From: Malaciobacter molluscorum LMG 25693
GTDB taxonomy: Bacteria > Campylobacterota > Campylobacteria > Campylobacterales > Arcobacteraceae
NCBI RefSeq assembly: GCF_003544935.1
Contig: NZ_CP032098.1
Location: 1,860,001 to 1,924,000 of the forward strand
DNA: 64,000 nt
Reading direction: 5' to 3'
The number at the start of each line of letters is the position of its first letter. The stretch's first letter is position 1. The notes beneath the pieces are model-generated. The model made no database searches and was not told where the DNA came from. It saw nothing but the letters and a program-made list of their open reading frames with translations. Made by a program: the position numbers and the translations under genes. This document shows, piece by piece, positions 27,859 to 35,479 of the stretch.

Positions 27859-28313
27859 TATATCTCCTTTGATGCTTTAAAAATAGCAGTTTTTATTCTA
27901 TTATATGTACCACATCTACAAATGTTTCCATGCATTGATTCTACTATTTCATCTTGTGTTGGTTTTGAATTTGATTTCAAAAGACCTGCTGCATTGATTA
28001 TTTGTCCAGGCTGACAATATCCACATTGAGCAACATCTTCTTCTTTCCAAAACTTTCTAAGTGTTTTTATCTCTTTATCTTCATTATTTTGAATAGTTAT
28101 GATATTTTTTTGTGATACTTCACTTAATTGCGTTTGACAACTCCTAACTGCTTTACCATCAACTAAAACTGTACAGGCTCCACACATTCCAACACCACAT
28201 CCAAATTTTGTTCCAGTAAGATCTAGATAGTCTCTTAGTACCCATAATAATGGAGTATCAAGAGGAATACCTTCTAATTCATATTTTTTATCATCTACTT
28301 TTATATATGCCAT
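27858..28313 (-). CDS. 2Fe-2S subunit of molybdenum hydroxylase (IorA-like)
   Basis: This 151-residue protein carries two 2Fe-2S clusters. Cys39, 44, 47 and 59 form the plant-type cluster (CGVGMCGAC ... SC). Cys97, 100, 132 and 134 form the all-helical cluster (CGYC ... CRC). It passes electrons from the Mo site. It has no signal of its own and is presumably carried out with the Tat-signal large subunit. It is first in the iorA-iorB-xdhC-mocA operon. Confidence 0.94.
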   Translation of the reverse strand: MAYIKVDDKKYELEGIPLDTPLLWVLRDYLDLTGTKFGCGVGMCGACTVLVDGKAVRSCQTQLSEVSQKNIITIQNNEDKEIKTLRKFWKEEDVAQCGYCQPGQIINAAGLLKSNSKPTQDEIVESMHGNICRCGTYNRIKTAIFKASKEI

Positions 28314-28493
28314 TTTATATCCTTACTATTTAATAAAAAAGTAACTATTGTTCCATATTTACTTTATCAGATATTTTTTAATCTTAAACAATATTTAAGA
28401 TTTAAATTTTTTTATTAACATGAAATTTATTTTAACTCATTAATTTATTTATCAATAGAACATATCTGTAAAATCATTGTAGATTTATGTAAA

Positions 28494-29249
28494 TTAATCT
28501 TTTTCTACTTCTATTTTATATCCTAAACCAGAATGAGATGAGATTAAATTTTTATCAACTTTTTGTCTCAATCTAAATAAAACTCCTCTTAAAGCGCCCT
28601 CTCCAACCAACTCACCATCATATAAATAATCTTCAATTATACTATTTGAAACAATACTATTTTTATTTTCTAATAAAATTTCAAATAACTTTATTTCTTT
28701 TTTATTTAGAGAAATCTCATTATCTTCTAGAAATAATTTAAACTCTTTATGGTCAAATATATATCCAAACTTTAAAGTAGAAAATCTTTTTTTACTTGAT
28801 TCTTTATTTGAAATATTTTTTTCTAATGCAACAAAATGTTTTTGAGTATCTTCTAATTTATTTGTTAATGCTTTCTTATCTTCAAACTTTTTAAGAGCTA
28901 ACTCAACTGTTACTTTTAGTTCTGCATCTTTAAAAGGTTTTAGAATATATCCATAAGGTTCATGCTTTATTGCTCTATCAATAGTATGTTTTTTATCATT
29001 TGCTGTTAAAAAGACAAAAGGAATATTGTATTTTTTTGCAACTATTTCACTTAATTCTATTCCATCTTCATTATTTTTTAAAGTGATATCTAATAAAGCC
29101 AAATCACAACTATTTTCATCAAGCAATTTTATAACTTTTTTTATACAATTTGCTATTCCTATTACATTATAATTAAGAGATGTAAGTGCTTCTTTTATAT
29201 CCATTGCTGTTACAATTTCATCTTCAACAATTAAAATATTTCTTTTCAT
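28494..29249 (-). CDS. Response regulator with OmpR-type winged helix
   Basis: This is a 251-residue regulator. The receiver domain (1-120) has the acidic pair Glu9-Asp10, phospho-acceptor Asp54 in LALLDITLKN, and a Lys in YILKPFKDAEL. A coiled linker leads to a C-terminal winged-helix DNA-binding domain (about 165-251, with SLNKKEIKLFEILLENKNSIV and LRGVLFRLRQKVD). It overlaps the histidine kinase by one base. Its position between the molybdenum hydroxylase and flavocytochrome operons suggests it controls one or both. Confidence 0.92.
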   Translation of the reverse strand: MKRNILIVEDEIVTAMDIKEALTSLNYNVIGIANCIKKVIKLLDENSCDLALLDITLKNNEDGIELSEIVAKKYNIPFVFLTANDKKHTIDRAIKHEPYGYILKPFKDAELKVTVELALKKFEDKKALTNKLEDTQKHFVALEKNISNKESSKKRFSTLKFGYIFDHKEFKLFLEDNEISLNKKEIKLFEILLENKNSIVSNSIIEDYLYDGELVGEGALRGVLFRLRQKVDKNLISSHSGLGYKIEVEKD

Positions 29250-30532
29250 TAATCCTCATCATTGTTTACTAATTTATATGTTACTCTACAAGAAAAACCA
29301 TCTTTTGAAGAAATTTCAAGATTTCCATCTAATTGAAACTCAACAACAGATTCAATTAATTGCCATCCCAGAGAATTACTATTTTTGAGTTTTTCTATAT
29401 CACAACCAATACCATTATCTTTTACTTCAAAAATAACATCGTCATTGTTATTTTCAATTGTTATGCTAATTATTCCTTCATCTTTATTTTTAAAAGCATG
29501 TTTTATAGAATTTAATAAAAGTTCATGTATTACAAGTGCTGTTAATACTGAATAATTTATTCCTAAATTCATCTTTTTTGAAACAGATATTTCTATTTTT
29601 ATATTTTCATCTAAATTATATATATCTTTCATAGCATATGAGAGTTTTGTTAAATATTGGTCCATATTTATAAATCTCAAATCATCACCTTGATAGATAA
29701 TCTCATGAACCAATGCAATCGCATAAATTCTACTTCTTGTTTTATCAAGTTGATTAGTTATTTCACTATTTGTCTCTCTTCTTTTTTGCATAGATAATAA
29801 AGAAGATAATACTTGAAGATTATTTTTAACTCTATGATGTATCTCTTTAATTAAAATCTCTTTTTCTTCCAAAGATGATTTTATGATATTCTCTTTTCTT
29901 TTTTGTTCTGTAATATCCCTTGCAAATGCACAAACAAACTCTTCATTTTCATTTGCAGAAAAATAGTTTGCTGCGATAAAACAAGGAAAAGTTTTTCCAT
30001 CATTTGTTGTTAATTCTGATTCAAAATAGTTATATTGTCGCTCTTTTCTTATAATAGTTTTTTCTATTTCACTAAATTTTTTATCAATTATTGTTATATT
30101 ATTACCAATAAGTTCATCTTTTGTATATCCAAGCATTTTGCAAAGTCTATTATTTACATATACAATACTTCCATTAAATCTGAACCAATATATAGCATCT
30201 GCTGTATTATCCAAAACAAAATTTATAAGTTTTAAGTTTTCACTCTCTTCTTTTTGAAACTGTATTAACTTCTCCTTTGCTTCTTTTTCTATTTTGGCAA
30301 TACTTTTTAAAAAGTAGTATAAAAAAATACTTGTAATTATAAAAAAACTAATTCCTATTAGTAAAGGTAAGATTGGATTATCTTTATGTTCTGTATTTTG
30401 AATAATAAATATAGATAATTTATTTACTATTATAATTCCTAAAATACCAATAACAAGAAAAGAAAAAGAGTAGAGTTTTGCTTTTTTTTCATTTGGGATT
30501 CGAGCAATTACATTTAAAATGTCATTTAGCAT
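29249..30532 (-). CDS. PAS-domain sensor histidine kinase, HisKA_2 type
   Basis: This is a 427-residue membrane kinase. Two transmembrane helices (about 18-40 and 50-70) enclose only a short periplasmic loop, so sensing probably relies on the cytoplasmic PAS domain (about 95-210). The phospho-acceptor region EIHHRVKNNLQVLSSLLSMQ belongs to the HisKA_2 family, usually paired with HATPase_c (about 325-425, with ALVIHELLLNSIKHAF). It is coupled to the response regulator. The ligand is unknown; an aromatic or redox signal is plausible from context. Confidence 0.9.
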   Translation of the reverse strand: MLNDILNVIARIPNEKKAKLYSFSFLVIGILGIIIVNKLSIFIIQNTEHKDNPILPLLIGISFFIITSIFLYYFLKSIAKIEKEAKEKLIQFQKEESENLKLINFVLDNTADAIYWFRFNGSIVYVNNRLCKMLGYTKDELIGNNITIIDKKFSEIEKTIIRKERQYNYFESELTTNDGKTFPCFIAANYFSANENEEFVCAFARDITEQKRKENIIKSSLEEKEILIKEIHHRVKNNLQVLSSLLSMQKRRETNSEITNQLDKTRSRIYAIALVHEIIYQGDDLRFINMDQYLTKLSYAMKDIYNLDENIKIEISVSKKMNLGINYSVLTALVIHELLLNSIKHAFKNKDEGIISITIENNNDDVIFEVKDNGIGCDIEKLKNSNSLGWQLIESVVEFQLDGNLEISSKDGFSCRVTYKLVNNDED

Positions 30533-30659
30533 AAGTTCCTCAAAAAGATTAATAATATTTATGTTTTATATTATATTCTCTTTTTCTTTATGTAATTTGA
30601 GAGTTTTTTGAGAGTTTTTTCTTTTACAATTATAAAAGTTAAAAATGAAAGGAGAAAGG

Positions 30660-31259
30660 ATGGAAAAACTTTCTAGACGATCTTTTCTTAAGAGTACAAG
30701 TTTAGGAATGACTTTTCTTGCAACTCAAGCATATTCTCAAGGTTTTTCAAATCTTATTTTTGAAAACAAAAAACAAAATAATATAAAACTTGATTATGTG
30801 ATTTATGATAAAGATATTAAAAGAAGTAAGGAATTTGCTAAAAAAATGCTTATTTTAGGAACGAAAACATATGAAATTGATAAAGATGTTTCACAGTTAT
30901 GGCGTGAAGTTATAAAACCCACTTGGGGTTATGGAAAAGATGCTTCAATTGCTGGTTTAACTTCTTATGAAACTATGTTTGTTTTAGAAAAAATTGCATT
31001 TGATAATGGAATGCTAATGTATTTTAATGCCGAACACAATATTCAAAATGGAAATGTAAATAACAATTTAAATTTATCTAATAAAAAAACTGCAAAAGAT
31101 TTAAAAAGATATAGTTTAACAGATGCATTAGCTTTAAATTTTACACAATATCCATATGAAAGAATTAGTTCAAATAGCAATATTTTTGCAAACAAAGAAG
31201 AAAATAAAAATAATGAAATATTATACTCTTGGATTATTGCACCAAGAAAAGTTAGTTAA
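30660..31259 (+). CDS. Small Tat-signal protein of flavocytochrome operon
   Basis: This 199-residue protein begins MEKLSRRSFLKSTSLGMTFL, a clear twin-arginine signal. I chose ATG 30660 because GGAG lies 5 bases upstream; an ATG at 30645 is in frame but lacks spacing to a ribosome-binding site. The mature part has no domain I know. It lies 11 bp before the flavoprotein gene and two genes before the cytochrome. By analogy with gluconate-dehydrogenase-type trios, where a small Tat subunit carries a signal-less FAD subunit out, it may export or assemble the flavoprotein. An unrelated accessory gene, pchX, sits in p-cresol methylhydroxylase clusters; similarity is not tested. Confidence 0.75.
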   Translation: MEKLSRRSFLKSTSLGMTFLATQAYSQGFSNLIFENKKQNNIKLDYVIYDKDIKRSKEFAKKMLILGTKTYEIDKDVSQLWREVIKPTWGYGKDASIAGLTSYETMFVLEKIAFDNGMLMYFNAEHNIQNGNVNNNLNLSNKKTAKDLKRYSLTDALALNFTQYPYERISSNSNIFANKEENKNNEILYSWIIAPRKVS

Positions 31260-31270
31260 AGGAGATTTTG

Positions 31271-32917
31271 ATGTCTAAAAAAGAAGAAATTATACTACCA
31301 AATGGTGTAAATAAAGAAGATTTTTTAAAAGCTATTAGTGAAATAGAAAAAATTGTTGGAACAAAATGGGTTTTCAAAACAAAAGAAGATTTAGACCTTT
31401 ATAGAGATGCTTACTCTCCATATTGGGATGAACTAGAAGAGCCAATTCCTTCATTAGCAATCGCACCAAAAAAAGTTGAAGAGATTCAAGAGATTGTAAG
31501 AATTGCAAATAAATATACACTTCCTATATTCCCAATTTCAACAGGGAAAAACTTAGGTTATGGTTCATCTGCACCAAACAACAGAGGTGATGTTGTAATT
31601 GACTTAAAAAGAATGAATAAAATTATTGAAGTAAATGACAAAAGAAACTACTGTATTTTAGAACCAGGTGTTTCATACTTTGATTTATATGAATATTGTG
31701 AAAAAAATAATCTAAATGTAATAATGGATATTCCAGATCCAGGTTGGGGAAGTCCAGTTGGAAACTCACTTGACCATGGTTGGGGATATACTTATGGACA
31801 ATATAGAGATCACTTTGGTGCACATTGTGGAATGGAAGTTGTGTTAGCCAATGGTGAAGTAATGAGAACAGCTATGGGAGCACTTCCTGGTTCTAAAACT
31901 TTTGCAGAAAATAAATATGGTTATGGACCATACTTAGATGGGTTATTTTCTCAATCAAATTTTGGGATTGTAACTAAAATGGGGTTTTGGATGATGCCAA
32001 AACCAGAACACTATACATTAGCAGTTTTAACAGTTCCCAAAAGAGATGATTTAATCCCTTTAGTTGAAATAATGAACTATTTAGAAGATTCATCAATTAT
32101 TGGTTGGCCTTTATATAGAAGTCCATTAAATCCGGAGTATGGAAAACCAATGAATCCTGAGTTAAAATCATATTTAACTTCAAAAAATGGTAAACCAGAT
32201 ATTGATAAAATTCAAGATTATGCAATAAGAAATGATATTCCATACTGGCAAATAGATATTCCAGTATATGGAAATAAAGATTCAGTTGAAGCAAATATCA
32301 ATTATATAAAACAAAGATTTACAAAAGCAATTGATGGAGCTAAAGTTAAAGTTATAGAAGATTATGACTTACCATTAACTAAAAAACAAGCAAAATCTCT
32401 AAAACATAAAGTAACATTAGGTATTCCTAACCTTGAAATATTTTGGTTAAGTACAAGAGGTGAAAACTTTGGACCAAAAGATGGACACGTATGGTTCTCA
32501 CCAATTATTCCAAGAGATGGTAAAGAGTTATTAAAATGTCAAGAAATTTACATAGATACTTTCCATGAATTAGGTATGGAATCTATGATTACTCCTTTCT
32601 CTCACCCAAGAACTTGGATGTATAGAGCATTTTGTTTTATGATTGGTTTTGCAAACTCTAGAACAGATAAAGAGAAAAATGAGCAAATGAGAAAAGTTTA
32701 TACAACAATGGTAAAAGTAGCAGCAAAACATGGTTGGGGAGATTATAGAGCAGCACCTCCATTCCAAGATGCAGTTTCTGGTGTATATAACTTTAACAAC
32801 AACATATTAAAAAGATTTACACAAGAGTTAAAAGATACAATCGATCCAAATGGAATATTAGCTCCAGGTAGAGGAGGAATATGGCCTAAAAGATTAAGAG
32901 GAGATAAAAATGCTTAA
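31271..32917 (+). CDS. VAO/PCMH-type FAD-dependent dehydrogenase subunit
   Basis: This is a 548-residue flavoprotein of the vanillyl-alcohol oxidase / p-cresol methylhydroxylase family. The FAD domain includes PISTGKNLGYGSSAP (88-102) and GMEVVLANGEV (187-197). Aligned from memory to vanillyl-alcohol oxidase, the base Asp180 (YRDHF), the covalent-FAD His406 (KDGHVWFSP) and the phenol-binding Tyr492-Arg493 (GWGDYR) are all present. At the site of the PCMH flavinylated Tyr this protein has Ser394. It has no signal peptide. GGAG is 6 bases before ATG 31271. The adjacent cytochrome means it likely works as a dehydrogenase, oxidising a 4-hydroxybenzylic alcohol or alkylphenol. Confidence 0.9.
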   Translation: MSKKEEIILPNGVNKEDFLKAISEIEKIVGTKWVFKTKEDLDLYRDAYSPYWDELEEPIPSLAIAPKKVEEIQEIVRIANKYTLPIFPISTGKNLGYGSSAPNNRGDVVIDLKRMNKIIEVNDKRNYCILEPGVSYFDLYEYCEKNNLNVIMDIPDPGWGSPVGNSLDHGWGYTYGQYRDHFGAHCGMEVVLANGEVMRTAMGALPGSKTFAENKYGYGPYLDGLFSQSNFGIVTKMGFWMMPKPEHYTLAVLTVPKRDDLIPLVEIMNYLEDSSIIGWPLYRSPLNPEYGKPMNPELKSYLTSKNGKPDIDKIQDYAIRNDIPYWQIDIPVYGNKDSVEANINYIKQRFTKAIDGAKVKVIEDYDLPLTKKQAKSLKHKVTLGIPNLEIFWLSTRGENFGPKDGHVWFSPIIPRDGKELLKCQEIYIDTFHELGMESMITPFSHPRTWMYRAFCFMIGFANSRTDKEKNEQMRKVYTTMVKVAAKHGWGDYRAAPPFQDAVSGVYNFNNNILKRFTQELKDTIDPNGILAPGRGGIWPKRLRGDKNA

Positions 32918-33251
32918 AAATATGAAAACAGTATTATTTGTATCAGTTCTTGCAGCAACATCTTTACTTGCAAGCAATTCAACAGATTATACTAAAGGAA
33001 AACAAGTTTTTGATAAATGGTGTGTTCATTGTCATGGTATAGGAATGCCAGCAACAAATGCACTAAGAATTGTTTATAAAGAAACAAATATTTCTCCTGT
33101 TTTAGAGCAAAGAAAAGATTTAGATGCAGAATTTGTGAAATTTATAGTTAGACACGGAAGATATAGTATGCCATTTTTTAGAAAAACAGAAATAAATGAT
33201 GAGCAGTTAAAAAATCTAGCTTTATACCTTTCAACAAAAAATAAAAAATAA
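32910..33251 (+). CDS. c-type cytochrome subunit of flavocytochrome
   Basis: This is a 113-residue monoheme cytochrome c. A signal peptide (cleaved near LLASNS, about 22) precedes the heme motif WCVHCHG (Cys38, Cys41, His42), and the distal Met is probably in YSMPFF (about 90). Size and position match PchC, which accepts electrons from the flavoprotein PchF. It overlaps the flavoprotein gene by 8 bp, a strong sign that the two form one complex. Electrons would then enter the periplasmic cytochrome pool. Confidence 0.92.
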   Translation: MLKNMKTVLFVSVLAATSLLASNSTDYTKGKQVFDKWCVHCHGIGMPATNALRIVYKETNISPVLEQRKDLDAEFVKFIVRHGRYSMPFFRKTEINDEQLKNLALYLSTKNKK

Positions 33252-33275
33252 GAATAACTCAAAAGAGTTATTCTT
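33250..33275 (+). terminator. Terminator of flavocytochrome operon
   Basis: An 11-bp perfect stem, AAGAATAACTC with its complement, closes an AAAA loop. It begins at the cytochrome stop codon. The foreign-looking gene starts within 20 bp beyond it. Confidence 0.8.
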
Positions 33276-33292
33276 TACTCCATTATAACGAA

Positions 33293-34204
33293 TCAAATAT
33301 CAAGTGTATCAAACCGGGCCAACCACTGAGCATAATCCTCTTCAGTAAAGCCTTCATCTTCATAATGGGGTTCATAAAGAGTGGTACTGCGTACCGGAGC
33401 CAACAAAGCACCCAACTGATAATAACTTTGTGGTATTTTCACCAAGGTAGGCTGATCTGCAGCTTGAATAATGGTGTTATCTCCTCTCTGCCAAACCCGA
33501 ATACCAGAAATTGTCTCCAGTGCAGCTAATCCACCAATGCTGTCCAGATGAGTCTGATGAATAATAGTCAACCAATTCACCCCTTTAATCTGATCTTTCA
33601 GGTGTAATCCATGACCAATATAATCAGGAATATCTAATCCTGGATACTGCTTGGCCAGTTGAACTTCTAAAGATTCATATTCATGATTATCAAAGTGATT
33701 GTGAGTCGTACTAATTGCACCGTAACCATGTAATGGTTGCAATACTTCGATCCAACGCAACGCCACATCTTGAAAAGTCTCAGGAGATGTGCTGAAAAAG
33801 TTCAGTGGAAAATTGACGGTTACCCATCCCAAATCACCGTGTTGTTCTTGCCAAGAAGGTTTGCCAAGCACTAAAAAACGAATATCAGAAGCATCACGGT
33901 AATGTTGTCCGCCGTGATAAACAAATTCCCATCCCTGATCTGACAACTGAGGTAACCAGTCATGTGGTGTCTGATATGGTTTTTTCCGAAGATCTTTCCA
34001 GCTTCTTGCCTGTGGATTAGTGGTAAAATTGAGTTTGCCCTGCATCATCTGCTGGTAGTCGGTTAACATAATCAAGATAGCCTGACGCTTTTCTGGAGTG
34101 CTTCCACCACGAAAAAACAACGTCAAATTCAAGCAAACATTCATCAAGACTATCTGGTCTTTCGAATCCATTAAACGAAGTTCTTGTTCAAGAGTCGAAT
34201 CCAT
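33293..34204 (-). CDS. DUF3396 / type VI immunity-like protein, probably transferred
   Basis: This is a 303-residue protein. KGVNWLTIIHQTHLDSIGGL, YPGLDIPDYI, GDNTIIQAADQPTL and a terminal APVRS segment match the DUF3396 family, whose members are annotated as type VI secretion immunity proteins in Acinetobacter, Vibrio and relatives. It has no signal peptide. A good ribosome-binding site (GGAG, 8 bases) precedes ATG 34204. Base composition is unlike the neighbours: two 60-base rows I counted, 33481-33540 and 33601-33660, have 30 and 24 G+C, against roughly 15 in typical rows. No effector, VgrG, Hcp or PAAR gene is in the window, so it would be an orphan immunity gene. Family assignment is from memory. 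Confidence 0.7.
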   Translation of the reverse strand: MDSTLEQELRLMDSKDQIVLMNVCLNLTLFFRGGSTPEKRQAILIMLTDYQQMMQGKLNFTTNPQARSWKDLRKKPYQTPHDWLPQLSDQGWEFVYHGGQHYRDASDIRFLVLGKPSWQEQHGDLGWVTVNFPLNFFSTSPETFQDVALRWIEVLQPLHGYGAISTTHNHFDNHEYESLEVQLAKQYPGLDIPDYIGHGLHLKDQIKGVNWLTIIHQTHLDSIGGLAALETISGIRVWQRGDNTIIQAADQPTLVKIPQSYYQLGALLAPVRSTTLYEPHYEDEGFTEEDYAQWLARFDTLDI

Positions 34205-34278
34205 CTATGTTTCTCCTATTATTTTCATTCAATCATCAATTCAGTTAATGTATTAGTTGATACATAACTACATACATT

Positions 34279-34353
34279 TTATAGTGTTAGCAAAGGTATG
34301 ACAAGAATCGAAAATACATCAAAAAATCCTGCAAATGCCCAAACTGCAACAAT
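34279..34353 (-). pseudogene. C-terminal remnant of a membrane protein
   Basis: On the minus strand about 25 codons encode VAVWAFAGFFDVFSILVI followed by PLLTL and a TAA at 34279-34281. This reads like the last transmembrane helix of a transporter. No start or upstream frame survives, since the mocA-like fragment begins just upstream. I cannot name the parent family. Confidence 0.35.
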
Positions 34354-34480
34354 AAAAGAAATCTTTTTATTTATATATAAATATAATTTTAATTTAAAAA
34401 TCTATTTTATCTTCTTTTGTATAAATATTTATTATTTAATTTTTATTAAGATTTAAACTAATATAACTATTTACTTTTAA
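34352..34480 (-). pseudogene. Degraded copy of the mocA 3' end and flank
   Basis: About 128 bp here match 24222-24352, the last ~90 bp of the MocA-like gene plus its 3' flank, in the same orientation. Shared blocks include AAAGAAATCTTTTT, AATTTAAAAATCTATTTT, ATCTTCTTTTGTAT, TTATTAAGATTTAAACTAATAT and TATTTACTTTTAAA. The copy has one base deleted in a T-run and in-frame stops, so it is not coding. Its edge lies inside the last codons of the following oxidoreductase gene (its Lys-Ser-Lys-stop end lies in the repeat). Confidence 0.85.
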
Positions 34481-35471
34481 ACCACTCTTTTGCTATAAGT
34501 TCATATGAATAACTTCTCATTTTAGCATCATATATCCATGAATTTATCATAATTTCATCAGCTTTTGTTCTATTTATTAACTCTTCTAATTTTTTTATAA
34601 CAAAACTTGGTGTACCCCAGATTGACTCTCTTAATTGTTCTTTTATCATTCTTTCTTCATGAAAAGACCAAAGTTCATTCATATTTGCTACTGGTTTTTG
34701 AACTAACTGATTTTTGCCTTTATTCAAATTTAAGAATTTCTGCAATTCAGTAGTTGCTAAATATTCAGCTTCTTCTTGAGTTGTTGCTGCTATTGCATTT
34801 ATACAAATAATTAAATATGGTTTATCTAAATACTTGGAAGGTTTAAAGTTTTCACGATAAATTTTTATTGCTTCATTCATTGATAAAGGAGCAAAGTGAG
34901 AAGCAAATGCAAATCCTAAACCTTTCTTTGCAGCCAATTTTGCACTATATGTACTAGAACCTAATAAATAAATTGGTAACTGTAGTCCTGCTCCAGGAAT
35001 CGCTTTTATTTTACCCTTTAAACTATCTTTAGATAAAAAATATTCAAGTTCATCTAGAATTTGAGGAAAAGCATCTTCATTATTTGATAAATTACATCTT
35101 AATGCTTTTTTTGTTTCATAATCAGTACCAGGAGCACGCCCAATTCCCAAATCGATTCTATTTGGATATAAAGTTTCTAATGTTCCAAATTGTTCTGCTA
35201 TAACTAAAGGTGAATGATTTAATAACATTACTCCACCTGAACCTAAACGAATATTATTTGTTTTTGCACCAATATGACTAAGAATTACTGATGTTGCAGC
35301 ACTTGCTATATCAATGATATTATGGTGTTCAGAGACCCAAAATCTTTTATATCCCATTTTTTCAGCAGTTTGTGCTAATTTTATACTATTTTTAATCGCA
35401 TCACTAATTGTATATCCTTCACAAATAGGTACTAGGTCTAAAATAGATAATGGCGTTTTATTATTATGCAT
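34467..35471 (-). CDS. Luciferase-like flavin-dependent monooxygenase (LLM class)
   Basis: This is a 334-residue FMN-dependent oxidoreductase with a TIM-barrel fold. KRFWVSEHHNIIDIASAATS, IRLGSGGVMLLNHSPLVIAEQFGTL and RIDLGIGRAPGT are typical of the MsnO8/YhbW-like subgroup. Substrate is unknown. It lies 8 bp downstream of a Nudix gene and may be co-transcribed with it. Its last four codons fall inside the duplicated mocA fragment, so its native 3' end may have been replaced. Confidence 0.88.
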   Translation of the reverse strand: MHNNKTPLSILDLVPICEGYTISDAIKNSIKLAQTAEKMGYKRFWVSEHHNIIDIASAATSVILSHIGAKTNNIRLGSGGVMLLNHSPLVIAEQFGTLETLYPNRIDLGIGRAPGTDYETKKALRCNLSNNEDAFPQILDELEYFLSKDSLKGKIKAIPGAGLQLPIYLLGSSTYSAKLAAKKGLGFAFASHFAPLSMNEAIKIYRENFKPSKYLDKPYLIICINAIAATTQEEAEYLATTELQKFLNLNKGKNQLVQKPVANMNELWSFHEERMIKEQLRESIWGTPSFVIKKLEELINRTKADEIMINSWIYDAKMRSYSYELIAKEWFKSK

Positions 35472-35479
35472 TTTTACTC

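Noticed and set aside
28380-28402. Hairpin AATCTTAAA/TTTAAGATT between the response regulator and the Mo hydroxylase operon.
   Set aside because: It is AT-only except for one pair, with no suitable T-run on the minus strand, so it is not convincing as a terminator.
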